Source: a virus
Direction: 5' to 3' (one strand)
Virus record (IMG/VR): IMGVR_UViG_3300032086_001156
Location: 1-64,000 of that record
Length of the DNA stretch: 64,000 nucleotides
A program made the position numbers and the translations under genes. This document shows, in pieces, positions 41,799-50,184 of the stretch (position 1 is the stretch's first letter; each line of letters starts with the position of its first letter). A model generated the notes under the pieces. It did not search any database. It saw nothing but the letters and a program-made list of their open reading frames with translations, and was not told the DNA's origin.

Positions 41799-43661
41799 TT
41801 AGATGGTGGTTCCCTTAGATTCCATTGGAGTGAAGATACGTACTTTCTCTGATTTTCCCTTAACGAGAATTCTGTCGACTTCAGAAAATGCTCTTGATGA
41901 ACACTGTCTATAAGTGTCTTCCGATAACAACACGTCCACCCCATCATAATTTCTTGTTTGTCCCTCGAGTCTAGCTCCAAGGTTGACGGCATCTCCAATG
42001 ACGGAATAGTCAAATCTAAGTTCTGACCCCATGTTTCCGACAATACAGGTTCCTGTGGAAATGCCGATGCCGACATTAATAGGAGGAAGATTGAGAGGAG
42101 ATAATTCTTCATTGAGTTTTTTGGTTGCTTCTAATATTTCTAGTGATGACTTAACTGCTAATTCAGCATGGTCGGGACAATCCAGTGGTGCATTCCAAAA
42201 ACTCATAATACAATCACCCATGTATTTGTCTATAGTACCCTTATTATTTAGGATTATCTTCGTCTGCATATCAAGAAACTTATTGACTAATTCAACTAAT
42301 CCTTCGGGGTCATCATTGTTCTTGTAGTGTTCACTGATTGGAGTGAATCCACAGATGTCCATGAACATGAATGTCATCTCTTTTCTCTCTCCACCTAACT
42401 TCAATTTCGATGGGTCTTCTGCAAGTTGGTCAACCATATCGGGTGATAAATACTTTTGGAACTGCTTCTTAATTTGTTCTTTGAGTTGATAAGTTGTATA
42501 GTATTTGTTGAAAGATGCATGTCCAAAAACTATCAAGGAGGCTACCGATGAAAAAAAGGTATCGAAAAGAACGTAACTTGAAGTCCATAACCAATATCCC
42601 CCATACCCCTGAAGACCTACTATTCCTAAAGAGACTAGAGCCGCAAGAGTTGTGGGAACATTGTAGACCACTAGAAGAGTCACTAGAAGGACTGACACCA
42701 AAAGAACAATTTCTAAGAATTCAAGATAGTAGGATTGTTGTATTTGAACTCCTGTCAAAACGGTTTGAAGGAGAGAGGCTTGAACTTCGTGGGGATACAT
42801 TACACCCACTGGGGTTGAAACTGGATTATTCAAACCCTCTGCAGTCAGACCATAGATTAGAATCTTATTCTGAATATCTGAATTAGGTAAATCTGCAAAA
42901 GAGATTGAAGGGAAATGATTCCAATATGATATCATTACATCTGCAGTGGATGTTGTCTCAATAGGTTTCTCTCTACCCATTCTAATCCACTCTATACCTG
43001 TCTCGGGTGTAACCCTAGTTTGGTAGTTGGGTTGGTCATAAAATGCTCTGAGAGTCTCTAAAACTACACTCGGATACACTACGTCATTTGCAGTAACTAA
43101 GAGTGGTGCAGAACGTACCGTACCGTCAAAATTGGGCGTCCCTGAGACTGATGGAGTTGCAACCGTAACCCCGACCCCATATGTGTTATTCATCAGCGTA
43201 TCGACAGGATTTAAAATTCCATCGTAATTCCATGCATGAAGTGTAATATCTCCACCACCAAATACACTTGTTCTAACATATGGTGCAGAACCTGTATCCT
43301 TTTGTGTCGTGGGTGCAGCTCCTAAAATTGATAAACGATTTACTAATCCATCTGCAAATACTTCATCACCACCAAACCTGTCGGGTTCTGAAAAAATAAT
43401 TGAAAAAACATGAGTGTTAGTGTGATGAGTGTCCCATAGTGTATCACCATAAACATCTCTAGGGAATGGATACTGTCCGTACTTGTCTATAGATTTCTCA
43501 TCTATATTGACTAGAACAATATCGTCTACGTGTATTTCTTCGTGTTGTTGATGTAGAAAATCAAACCATGACCACTGTATATTCTCTACGATATAGGGAT
43601 TCCATATTTTAACACCGACTAATAATCCTATCGTTATTAAGACGGTTTTCCAACTATACAT
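41799..43661 (-). CDS. CHASE2-domain membrane adenylate cyclase (class III)
   Basis: 620 residues. An N-terminal membrane anchor, then an extracytoplasmic CHASE2 sensor (about 30-300, with LVNIDEKSIDKYG and PFPRD), three membrane segments (about 310-390), and a cytoplasmic cyclase domain (about 430-610). FMFMDICGFT and YMGDCIMSFW give the two metal-binding Asp, the Lys in IDKYMGD and the Asp in FDYSVIGDA are the adenine-selecting pair, and NLGARLEG gives the catalytic Asn and Arg. All catalytic residues are present, so it should make cAMP in response to an outside signal. It lies downstream of FecR and curlin genes, a neighbourhood usual in bacteria but not in phages. Confidence 0.88.
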   Translation of the reverse strand: MYSWKTVLITIGLLVGVKIWNPYIVENIQWSWFDFLHQQHEEIHVDDIVLVNIDEKSIDKYGQYPFPRDVYGDTLWDTHHTNTHVFSIIFSEPDRFGGDEVFADGLVNRLSILGAAPTTQKDTGSAPYVRTSVFGGGDITLHAWNYDGILNPVDTLMNNTYGVGVTVATPSVSGTPNFDGTVRSAPLLVTANDVVYPSVVLETLRAFYDQPNYQTRVTPETGIEWIRMGREKPIETTSTADVMISYWNHFPSISFADLPNSDIQNKILIYGLTAEGLNNPVSTPVGVMYPHEVQASLLQTVLTGVQIQQSYYLEFLEIVLLVSVLLVTLLVVYNVPTTLAALVSLGIVGLQGYGGYWLWTSSYVLFDTFFSSVASLIVFGHASFNKYYTTYQLKEQIKKQFQKYLSPDMVDQLAEDPSKLKLGGERKEMTFMFMDICGFTPISEHYKNNDDPEGLVELVNKFLDMQTKIILNNKGTIDKYMGDCIMSFWNAPLDCPDHAELAVKSSLEILEATKKLNEELSPLNLPPINVGIGISTGTCIVGNMGSELRFDYSVIGDAVNLGARLEGQTRNYDGVDVLLSEDTYRQCSSRAFSEVDRILVKGKSEKVRIFTPMESKGTTI

Positions 43662-43909
43662 TATGAGAATTTTTTCTGAATCTTTTTAAACATGTAGTAA
43701 ATAGAGAGACCATAGAGTGCAAGAACAGTCATAGTAAAACCTATGTAAACTAGTTCTATTGGTGTAAGGAAGAGAACCTGCCATACAAAATCAGATGCAG
43801 CTTCTACATCACCCATTTCCATCGATGCAAGTTCATCATCCCACTCTCCATCTTCTCCATGTAGAGGTTGTGGACAATTCTGTATCTCTTGCATATGTGA
43901 ACCACTCAT
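43661..43909 (-). CDS. Small single-pass membrane protein, 82 aa
   Basis: Acidic N-terminal half (about 1-40), one or two hydrophobic segments (about 42-72) and a basic end, so an N-out topology is likely. Translationally linked to iscU and the cyclase by overlaps. A holin or cyclase partner is possible, without direct evidence. Confidence 0.6.
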   Translation of the reverse strand: MSGSHMQEIQNCPQPLHGEDGEWDDELASMEMGDVEAASDFVWQVLFLTPIELVYIGFTMTVLALYGLSIYYMFKKIQKKFS

Positions 43910-44355
43910 TCTATAAAGTCTTCTCTTGAGAGAGGTGGGTTATTGTGTCCTATCTTAGAACTCTTCTTGTCTTCGTAATTAATCATTGCTTTTCTTATTG
44001 CATCTTCAGCTAAGACACTACAGTGTAATTTGATTGGTGGTAAGTCTAATGCATCTGCAATATCTTTATCTTTGATAAGTTTTGCTTCTTCAACAGTCTT
44101 ACCCATCATCATATCTACGAACATAGATGAACTTGCAATTGCACTTCCACAACCATATGTTTTGAATTTTACATCGATGATTCTTTCATCGTCATCTAGT
44201 AATAGTTGAAGTTGCATAACATCACCACATGCTGGAGCTCCTGCGAGTCCTGTTGCAACTTTGGGGTCGTTTTGGTCTAGTCTACCAACTGAATGTTTCT
44301 TGGGATTTGCTAGAACTGCTTCGAATCTTTTTACTACTTCTTCTGAATATGCCAT
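43906..44355 (-). CDS. iscU: Fe-S scaffold protein IscU
   Basis: 149 residues. PACGD, YGCGSA and LHCSVLAE supply the three scaffold Cys plus the Asp. The usual LPPxK motif is present (LPPIK). It assembles [2Fe-2S] clusters. No iscS is in the window, so it must use the host desulfurase. The ATG lies exactly 5 nt after a TCTAAATA late box. A short extra tail follows the domain. Confidence 0.92.
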   Translation of the reverse strand: MAYSEEVVKRFEAVLANPKKHSVGRLDQNDPKVATGLAGAPACGDVMQLQLLLDDDERIIDVKFKTYGCGSAIASSSMFVDMMMGKTVEEAKLIKDKDIADALDLPPIKLHCSVLAEDAIRKAMINYEDKKSSKIGHNNPPLSREDFIE

Positions 44356-44360
44356 ACATC

Positions 44361-44368
44361 TATTTAGA
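44361..44368 (-). promoter_or_regulatory. Late-type promoter box TCTAAATA, leaderless iscU
   Basis: Box, GATGT, ATG at 44355. No ribosome-binding site. Confidence 0.5.
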
Positions 44369-44424
44369 CATACACATCAACATATTTTCCAACGTACATA
44401 AGAGGATAACCGTATCTTCTATAT

Positions 44425-45123
44425 CTATTCCTGTGTAACTGATACACTACACCCTCCGACTGTAACACAAGTTTGAGATAACGTATAAGATTGTGCTGTA
44501 GTACCTTGTTGTAAAAGATTAAGTGTAGTTGGGTCACTTCCTGATAATGTAATGTTTGCTGTGTGTGTTGCCCAAGCTCCTTTCTGTCGTAGTGTGATAT
44601 CATTACCATCACTATTTGTTGTTAGGTTAATTGTCTTTGCACCATCGTGTTGTTGTCTTACCCAAATGTCATTACTATCACTCATAATAAGACTTGTGAA
44701 TGTGTGACCACTGGTGCTTCCTTGATTTGTTTGATGTCCTTGTAAATGATTATAGTCTCCGTGTACGTCTAATCTTGTATAGTGTCCACCACCTTCGACA
44801 CCGTCATATGAATATGATTCAGATGTTGCACCTGCCCATGCAACACCCTGGCCCCAACGTATGATGTTGTCTTGACCATCTAAGTGCCAAAGTTCTATTT
44901 TGTTTTCTGTACCTGAATGGTTTTCTTGAATGAGTGTAAGTTCACCACTTGGTAAATTGGTATAACAGGATGTAGTGTTATAACACTGTATAGTGTTTGC
45001 ATATCCTATTTGAGTAATATTAATTTCGATATCATTTCCTGTAATACTTGGAATGACTATCTCGTTATCTTCGGCTATAGTAATCATGGGGATGATTAAC
45101 ATCCCCACAAATACCGTTTTCAT
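44425..45123 (-). CDS. Curlin-repeat protein (CsgA/CsgB-like), copy 1
   Basis: 232 residues, with a Sec signal peptide (about 1-18). The mature part has curlin-type repeats: NITQIGYANT, NKIELWHLDGQDN, NDIWVRQQHDG, NDITLRQKG and LNLLQQGT. These are degenerate forms of the QxGxxN amyloid repeat, about 20-25 residues apart. Four Cys are unusual for curlins. Probably exported by the CsgG/CsgF pair encoded upstream. An ATG at 45141 is a second possible start. Confidence 0.7.
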   Translation of the reverse strand: MKTVFVGMLIIPMITIAEDNEIVIPSITGNDIEINITQIGYANTIQCYNTTSCYTNLPSGELTLIQENHSGTENKIELWHLDGQDNIIRWGQGVAWAGATSESYSYDGVEGGGHYTRLDVHGDYNHLQGHQTNQGSTSGHTFTSLIMSDSNDIWVRQQHDGAKTINLTTNSDGNDITLRQKGAWATHTANITLSGSDPTTLNLLQQGTTAQSYTLSQTCVTVGGCSVSVTQE

Positions 45124-45128
45124 TTTAG

Positions 45129-45269
45129 TTAAAATATCCATTGTAATAATAATACCAAGACGACACCTTTACCAAATGCTAACCACAACATGTGATAGTC
45201 ATCTAATCTTAATCCTTTTTGAAAATTCATCAAAGATTTTTCGTGCCATTCTTTTGCCTTATTTAACAT
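45129..45269 (-). CDS. Small membrane-anchored protein, 46 aa
   Basis: A charged N-terminus and one C-terminal membrane segment (about 28-46). AGGAG precedes the ATG. It sits between FecR and curlin copy 1, possibly a helper for this cassette. Confidence 0.55.
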   Translation of the reverse strand: MLNKAKEWHEKSLMNFQKGLRLDDYHMLWLAFGKGVVLVLLLQWIF

Positions 45270-45280
45270 ATATTCTCCTA

Positions 45281-45288
45281 TATTTAGT
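45281..45288 (-). promoter_or_regulatory. Late-type promoter box ACTAAATA
   Basis: 12 nt before the ATG at 45269; GGAG lies in the short leader. An internal late start for the second half of the cassette. Confidence 0.4.
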
Positions 45289-46435
45289 TAGACTGGTTGA
45301 TTATAATTTGGATACCCTGACTACCGTCACCGAACCCGATAGTACCTTGATATCCTTCAACGTAAGTCTCAACGTAACCGTTTCCACCTTGTGCAATGAT
45401 TATTTCAATCACTCCGTTTACGTTTCTATAGAGATATAAATCTCCGTCTTGAACAAAAACATTATATTGTGAATCTTTATTAAATCCTAGTGTAGCACCT
45501 TGTATTTTAAAATCACCACCAGTGCTACCTTGTGTTTGTGTGTCTCCAAGTTTAATTGTAGTCCTTTCTAATTCTTCGACTACATCTAGTAAGTCTGTTA
45601 AGAAATCAACATCTAACATGTCGATATCTAGTTCACTGAACTCATCTAATTCATTAACCGATAACCCTGCGTCACCTTCTAATTCATTAAACTCTAAAAA
45701 ATCTATATCTAATAAACCTTGGTCTTGTTCCAAGTCTGCCAATGCTTCTTCTTCGACAACTTGTTGCACTTCCTCAGGGGGATTTACAATGAACATATTG
45801 TCGATTAATGCAGTGGTAATATTATTTATAACCACACTTCTAGTTGGAGGTGTCTCAACTGTTGCAACCATTGTTGCTTCGAAAGCTTTATTGAGTGTTA
45901 TTGTCCCACCTTCGTTAGATACATCTATCTCTCCTGAAGGTGTTATACCATCTTCATCGGGTAAAAGTATAACAAGTGTTCTACCCAATTCATCGATTGT
46001 TGTTGAAAAATTTGTGCCTCGAATCGCAATCTGTGCTGTAGGTGTAGATACATTTATATTTGATTTACGTATTCTACTTCCAGTTCCTGATGCAAATCGA
46101 GCTGTACCCTGAACCATACTGATTGACATTTTTGATAACGATGGGTCGGGGTCATAGTATGCTTCATCGATATACACTATGGAGTGTTCAGTAAGTGCAA
46201 GTTCTTCTTCGTCTAAGAACTCTATCAACATCCTACCATTTCCAGTACGTGCTTCATCGTACAGGACTACATCGTATCCTTCTTCTATTTCTTGTGGATT
46301 GTCTTCGCGTAGGAGTGTTGCAACACCCGTCAATTCTTTTACGTCACCAATGGGATTACTAAGAGCAATCCCACTGAATAACAATAAATTAAGAATCGTT
46401 AGCTGAATCTTTTTGATTGATTTGAATGATTGCAT
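45284..46435 (-). CDS. Secreted FecR-domain protein
   Basis: 383 residues. Signal peptide about 1-25. A FecR domain (about 28-180) has GVATLLRE, the hallmark TPTAQIAIRGTNFS, and SMVQGTARF. The second half is acidic and Gly-rich (about 235-300), with a beta-rich end including GNGYVETYVEGYQGT. In bacteria such periplasmic FecR proteins often lie next to CHASE2 cyclases. Overlaps the curlin copy 2 gene by 47 nt. Confidence 0.78.
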   Translation of the reverse strand: MQSFKSIKKIQLTILNLLLFSGIALSNPIGDVKELTGVATLLREDNPQEIEEGYDVVLYDEARTGNGRMLIEFLDEEELALTEHSIVYIDEAYYDPDPSLSKMSISMVQGTARFASGTGSRIRKSNINVSTPTAQIAIRGTNFSTTIDELGRTLVILLPDEDGITPSGEIDVSNEGGTITLNKAFEATMVATVETPPTRSVVINNITTALIDNMFIVNPPEEVQQVVEEEALADLEQDQGLLDIDFLEFNELEGDAGLSVNELDEFSELDIDMLDVDFLTDLLDVVEELERTTIKLGDTQTQGSTGGDFKIQGATLGFNKDSQYNVFVQDGDLYLYRNVNGVIEIIIAQGGNGYVETYVEGYQGTIGFGDGSQGIQIIINQSN

Positions 46436-47129
46436 TTTCACTTGTAACATCTAGTGTTATAATACTAGTAGGTGATACACACCCAGTTGCACCACTCGGA
46501 CATGTTCCAGTTAACTGGTTTATGTCTATGTCTGCACTGTCACCAGTCAAATCGACTGTTAATGAAGAGTCACTAGCATCATTTTGCAAAGTGTTAATGT
46601 TGTTACTGTCACCAGTAATTTCCCAATTCCATGTTAAGTTATCTGCTTCCCAATCAATATCAAATACGTTTGAACTACCTATTAATATTAAGTCTGCATT
46701 TAATGATTCTGCACTCGATACACTACCTTGGTCTAAATCAAAAGTATTACTACCACCTGTTACATCAAAGTTTATGTTCGAAGAATCTGCACTACCTATG
46801 TCACCGATTTTCCAGTCTACTACGTTAGAGTCACCTGTAAAGTCTAACTTGTAATATGAACTGTCTGCAGTAACAGGCCCGAATAGGACGTTATTGTTAC
46901 CGTTAAAATCTAAATCAAACTCTAAAGTTGCACCAGTAATTGCCATTGCAGCAGATACACTACCTGAAGAACCATTGTCTCCACCGATTTTGTTACCAAA
47001 ACCGATTTGGTCAATATAAAGTTTCAATGTATCACCAGTTTGTGTGATTTTAATTTCGTTATCATCAGTGGCTTGTGCGAAAACAAATGCTGTCGACATT
47101 AATAATATTAAACTAATTAGTTTATTCAT
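46389..47129 (-). CDS. Curlin-repeat protein, copy 2
   Basis: 246 residues. Signal peptide about 1-18, ending FAQA. Repeats include IKITQTGD, YIDQIGFGNKIGG (a QxGxGN curlin core), then many NSNxxDxx Asp/Asn/Ser-rich repeats and DININQLTG, IIQINQKD. The middle repeats lack Gln/Gly, so this may be a hybrid of curlin and a beta-solenoid. AAGAGGTAA precedes the ATG. Confidence 0.7.
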   Translation of the reverse strand: MNKLISLILLMSTAFVFAQATDDNEIKITQTGDTLKLYIDQIGFGNKIGGDNGSSGSVSAAMAITGATLEFDLDFNGNNNVLFGPVTADSSYYKLDFTGDSNVVDWKIGDIGSADSSNINFDVTGGSNTFDLDQGSVSSAESLNADLILIGSSNVFDIDWEADNLTWNWEITGDSNNINTLQNDASDSSLTVDLTGDSADIDINQLTGTCPSGATGCVSPTSIITLDVTSENAIIQINQKDSANDS

Positions 47130-48138
47130 TTTCGTTTACCTCTTTTGTAGGATGTTTATCGTTTGTTCCATCATTTTGATGGGGGTGACGATGACCATCC
47201 TCTATTACCCAAAAACCTCTATCGTGTCCTTGGTATATTAATTCCAACACTGCAGCTTCAATAGCTGTTCGTGTCGCGTATGTCACTGATTCATTATTTC
47301 CCACGCCGTCCTCATATTCAACAAGTTGTGTTCCCTGTTCGATGAATCGAAAGATGTCACCTGAAGAACCGTAAGATAAAACACTCTTACGTGTTTGGAC
47401 GTTTAATAATACTTCACCTGTAAGAACAGATACTGCTCTCATACTTACTGTTACAACATCTTTACGATACTGTTTTGCATATCCTATGCCAAGTGTTCTT
47501 GCGCCACGACCACCTGTCAAAAGATTTGTATCATAACCAATGACACCACCTTCAATTATTATTCCTGCGAATAATAAGGGTTGTACACCCTTTGCTGTAG
47601 TGTCTGTTGCCTTTGCATAATCTTGTCTTGCAGAACGAATGATTTGTCTCTCTCTTACGAGATTGTCTATACCATTTCTTTCTACAACACGAAACCATGT
47701 TCCACCACCTGCTGTCTTGAATGCATCTATAACCATTTCAGTTGCACCCTGTGTGACTGCAGTTGAGAAGTCGGCAATACCTTCTCTTGCTTTTCTTTGA
47801 CCAGTCTTGTCTAAAAAATTATATACTGCAATGACTGGTTGTTCTTTTGCTGGTGGAAGTTCTAAAAGTTCTATGTACGATGGTAGTCTTACTACTTCAG
47901 GATTATCGACACAAATATATTTTCGTGCAATCCTTTTTTTATACTCATTATGACCTTGTTTGACTACAGTCAACAAATCGTCATTGACATCACCATCATT
48001 ATCAAAATCTTCATCCCAACCTTGTGCATACTTACCAGCTATGTCATTACAATCTTGGGGGTTATCACTCCATTGAGGAAATGATGCGCACCCCGTCATT
48101 ATACTGACACCTAGTAATAGATGCAAATATCGTACCAT
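47122..48138 (-). CDS. csgG: Curli secretion channel CsgG
   Basis: 338 residues, longer than E. coli CsgG (277) by an N-terminal insert of about 50 residues and a longer C-terminus. Lipobox MTGC (Cys about 17). The core reads AVYNFLDKTGQ, FSTAVTQGATEM, WFRVVERNGIDNLVRERQI, GGVIGYDTN, GGRGARTLGIG and LSYGSSGDIFRFIE, all aligning with E. coli CsgG. It should form the nonameric outer-membrane pore that exports curlins. The start is the ATG directly after the csgF stop. Confidence 0.93.
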   Translation of the reverse strand: MVRYLHLLLGVSIMTGCASFPQWSDNPQDCNDIAGKYAQGWDEDFDNDGDVNDDLLTVVKQGHNEYKKRIARKYICVDNPEVVRLPSYIELLELPPAKEQPVIAVYNFLDKTGQRKAREGIADFSTAVTQGATEMVIDAFKTAGGGTWFRVVERNGIDNLVRERQIIRSARQDYAKATDTTAKGVQPLLFAGIIIEGGVIGYDTNLLTGGRGARTLGIGYAKQYRKDVVTVSMRAVSVLTGEVLLNVQTRKSVLSYGSSGDIFRFIEQGTQLVEYEDGVGNNESVTYATRTAIEAAVLELIYQGHDRGFWVIEDGHRHPHQNDGTNDKHPTKEVNENE

Positions 48139-48139
48139 T

Positions 48140-48619
48140 TTAACCACCATCAGGGTCTTGACCAAAGTTACCTGTTCCTACTGGAATGGTAACTACTGTT
48201 TCTGAACCGTCCTCTGCCACTATAGTTAATTGTATAAATTCTGTACCTGATTCATCTACAATGACTTCCCATGTGATAGTGTTTCCTTCAAGTACGAATG
48301 ACCCAAATCCTGCTGGGTTGTCGTTAGAAAACATAGACTCTACTAATTGTTTTGCAAACTGTGAGTAGATTCTTGATTCTAAGTTTCTGATAAATTTTGC
48401 AAGCGTTGAGTTCTCTGCTTCTCTTTCTGCAGCTTTACGTGCTGACTCCAAAGCATCCTCTATTGCTTTCTTCCGTGAATGCTCTTGGTTCTCAATTGTG
48501 AGATAATGAGCTCCAGTACCTACCCCACTGAAACTGGGGTTCTTGAATTTTTGTACTATATCTGAACTTGCACCTGTACTGAATGCAAGAAGTCCACTAA
48601 TTAGAAATAGTTTTTTCAT
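48140..48619 (-). CDS. csgF: Curli assembly factor CsgF
   Basis: 159 residues. Signal peptide about 1-18. FKNPSFSGVG then HYLTIENQEH match the conserved N-terminus of mature CsgF, which inserts in the CsgG pore and nucleates fibres. AAAAGG precedes the ATG. Confidence 0.88.
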   Translation of the reverse strand: MKKLFLISGLLAFSTGASSDIVQKFKNPSFSGVGTGAHYLTIENQEHSRKKAIEDALESARKAAEREAENSTLAKFIRNLESRIYSQFAKQLVESMFSNDNPAGFGSFVLEGNTITWEVIVDESGTEFIQLTIVAEDGSETVVTIPVGTGNFGQDPDGG

Positions 48620-48884
48620 TGGTTTTACCTTTTCCCTTTTTCTTTTCATTTTCTTTATACTCTAATACTACATCAACTTTTGTTTTCAGTCTTATAAGGT
48701 CTTGGTCTAACATCCTTGTTTGGTCGATTACACGAATCAATGCCATATGCATTTCTTCAATTTCGGGTTCTATGTGTTCACCAATGAACCACCACACATA
48801 ATATATAAAGTAACCTAACCCAACTGCCATGACAATCGGAAAACCATACTGTGATATAAGTTCGACTATGTTTAATTCTTCCAC
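48597..48884 (-). CDS. Membrane protein with FPI-type helix, copy 2, GTG start
   Basis: 95 residues. ELISQYGFPIVMAVGLGYFIYY is mirrored by ELISELGFPIAGG in the next gene upstream, so the two are paralogues. One membrane helix is followed by a coiled coil and a Lys-rich end. The start is GTG at 48884 with AGGAG 6 nt before. Holin-like size, but no direct support. Confidence 0.55.
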   Translation of the reverse strand: MEELNIVELISQYGFPIVMAVGLGYFIYYVWWFIGEHIEPEIEEMHMALIRVIDQTRMLDQDLIRLKTKVDVVLEYKENEKKKGKGKTNEKTISN

Positions 48885-49180
48885 TAGTCTCTCCTTACAT
48901 CTAGTTTCCCATCTTCTATGAAGTTCTCTGCACGTGCAACCCTTTCAATATCGGGTCTCAGTTGAAGAGCTGATGAGACTAACATGTCTATCTTTGTCAT
49001 CTCGTTGGACATCGTTCTTGCACGATTCTCTAGAGATTTACAAAACATTGTTAGTGTTTTTATTTGGTCTACGATTCCTTGTAGAATCTGTTTGATGATA
49101 ACGAATATGAACACTCCCATAACAATTCCACCTGCTATAGGAAATCCCAATTCACTTATCAATTCAAACATAAAGTCCAT
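48884..49180 (-). CDS. Membrane protein with FPI-type helix, copy 1
   Basis: 98 residues. The N-terminal FELISELGFPI begins a membrane helix (about 10-35), then a coiled coil. The ATG at 49180 has no ribosome-binding site and lies exactly 5 nt after TATAAATA. First gene of the curli late unit; the frame to 49252 would run through the promoter. Confidence 0.6.
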   Translation of the reverse strand: MDFMFELISELGFPIAGGIVMGVFIFVIIKQILQGIVDQIKTLTMFCKSLENRARTMSNEMTKIDMLVSSALQLRPDIERVARAENFIEDGKLDVRRD

Positions 49181-49185
49181 ACTGT

Positions 49186-49193
49186 TATTTATA
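49186..49193 (-). promoter_or_regulatory. Late promoter box TATAAATA at the head of the curli unit, leaderless
   Basis: Exact T4 late consensus, ACAGT, then ATG at 49180. It follows the terminator at 49216-49243, so it begins a new transcript. Confidence 0.65.
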
Positions 49194-49215
49194 ATAATAT
49201 CCGTTTCTTCAAAGT

Positions 49216-49243
49216 AAAAAAAAAGGGACTCATAATGAGTCCC
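49216..49243 (-). terminator. Rho-independent terminator
   Basis: Minus-strand GGGACTCA-TTA-TGAGTCCC followed by TTTTTTTTT after the 91-aa gene. It separates the replication block from the curli unit. Confidence 0.92.
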
Positions 49244-49263
49244 TTTATTCAAGTGTGTTCTTC

Positions 49264-49539
49264 TTATTTTGCTGAAGAAATAGTTCTGATAATGTCAGCT
49301 TTAGTTTTAGACTTGACAACTTTAATGTTGTTTTTGTCTGCAAACTCTACCAACTGTTGCTTAGTCATTGTTTTCAACTCTGCAACTTGTGGTACCACTT
49401 TCTTTGGTGCAACTTTCCTTTTTACAGGTGAAGGTGCAGAAACTGGTGCTACACTAGAACTGGAATCACTTTTATTTAAAGATTCGTATATTGCGTATCC
49501 TAAGACACCCAATACTACTGCTCCGATTAAATATTCCAT
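49264..49539 (-). CDS. Membrane-anchored protein with SAP/LEM-like end, 91 aa
   Basis: One N-terminal membrane helix (about 3-20), a Ser/Pro/Lys linker, then MTKQQLVEFADKNNI...KADIIRTI, a SAP-like helix-turn-helix used for nucleic-acid binding. It may tether DNA to the membrane; that is inference. Confidence 0.55.
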   Translation of the reverse strand: MEYLIGAVVLGVLGYAIYESLNKSDSSSSVAPVSAPSPVKRKVAPKKVVPQVAELKTMTKQQLVEFADKNNIKVVKSKTKADIIRTISSAK

Positions 49540-49564
49540 AATATACTCCTAACGTTAGTTATAT

Positions 49565-49771
49565 TTACTTATCCAATAATGGATTCTTATCTTTAGCTTT
49601 ACCTACGGCAAGTGCTAAAATCTCTAAGTATTTATACACCTTTGCCCATACCTTATCATCGTGTGGGGTTGGTGTTAATGCTACGATTACTGAACATATT
49701 GAGATAACCACTGGGACTATCATCAACAAATTCCATATACCCATAACAAAATCTATTATACCTTGAAACAT
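49565..49771 (-). CDS. Small membrane protein, 68 aa
   Basis: Two hydrophobic stretches (about 5-33) then a charged tail. Function unknown; holin-like size. Confidence 0.55.
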   Translation of the reverse strand: MFQGIIDFVMGIWNLLMIVPVVISICSVIVALTPTPHDDKVWAKVYKYLEILALAVGKAKDKNPLLDK

Positions 49772-49779
49772 ATTTTCTC

Positions 49780-50184
49780 CTATTCTTTAGTGCCAATACT
49801 ATATTTAGATGTAAGTTTCCACTCACTCTTTTGTTTGAACGGGATAATCTTTATCTGAGATATTGGAGTGATAGGTTCTTTAACCTTGTCCTTATCCAAT
49901 ATTGTTAAAAGTTTCCACTGCTCAAGAAGAGTTACAATACTGTTTCTTCTACCGATATCTGTTTCATCGATTGTACTAGGTTTTCCATCTAGTTTAAACA
50001 ACTCTTTGAAGTGTACGATATAATACTTACCTCTTTTGTGTAATATATGACAGCTCTGAAAGAGTTCTTTTTCTCGCCGTGACGCTACACCTATACGGGT
50101 AAGTGTTTCCCGTATCTTTAAAAAATCATCTTTTTCGGGGAAAGTAATCTCGACTAGATTCTGAATGTCTTCAAAACTATCCAT
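49780..50184 (-). CDS. regA: Translational repressor RegA
   Basis: 134 residues. MDSFEDIQNLVEI, KIRETLTRIGVAS, CHILHKRGKYYIVHFKELF and the C-terminal half match T4 RegA, which binds start regions of early mRNAs. It follows gp62 as in T4. Overlaps gp62 by 8 nt. Confidence 0.88.
   Translation of the reverse strand: MDSFEDIQNLVEITFPEKDDFLKIRETLTRIGVASRREKELFQSCHILHKRGKYYIVHFKELFKLDGKPSTIDETDIGRRNSIVTLLEQWKLLTILDKDKVKEPITPISQIKIIPFKQKSEWKLTSKYSIGTKE

Noticed and set aside
41792-42112. N-terminal extension of the 93-aa gene with an apparent signal peptide
   Set aside because: It lies entirely inside the cyclase domain in another frame; the signal-like start is a chance product. The ATG at 41791 directly follows the cyclase stop.
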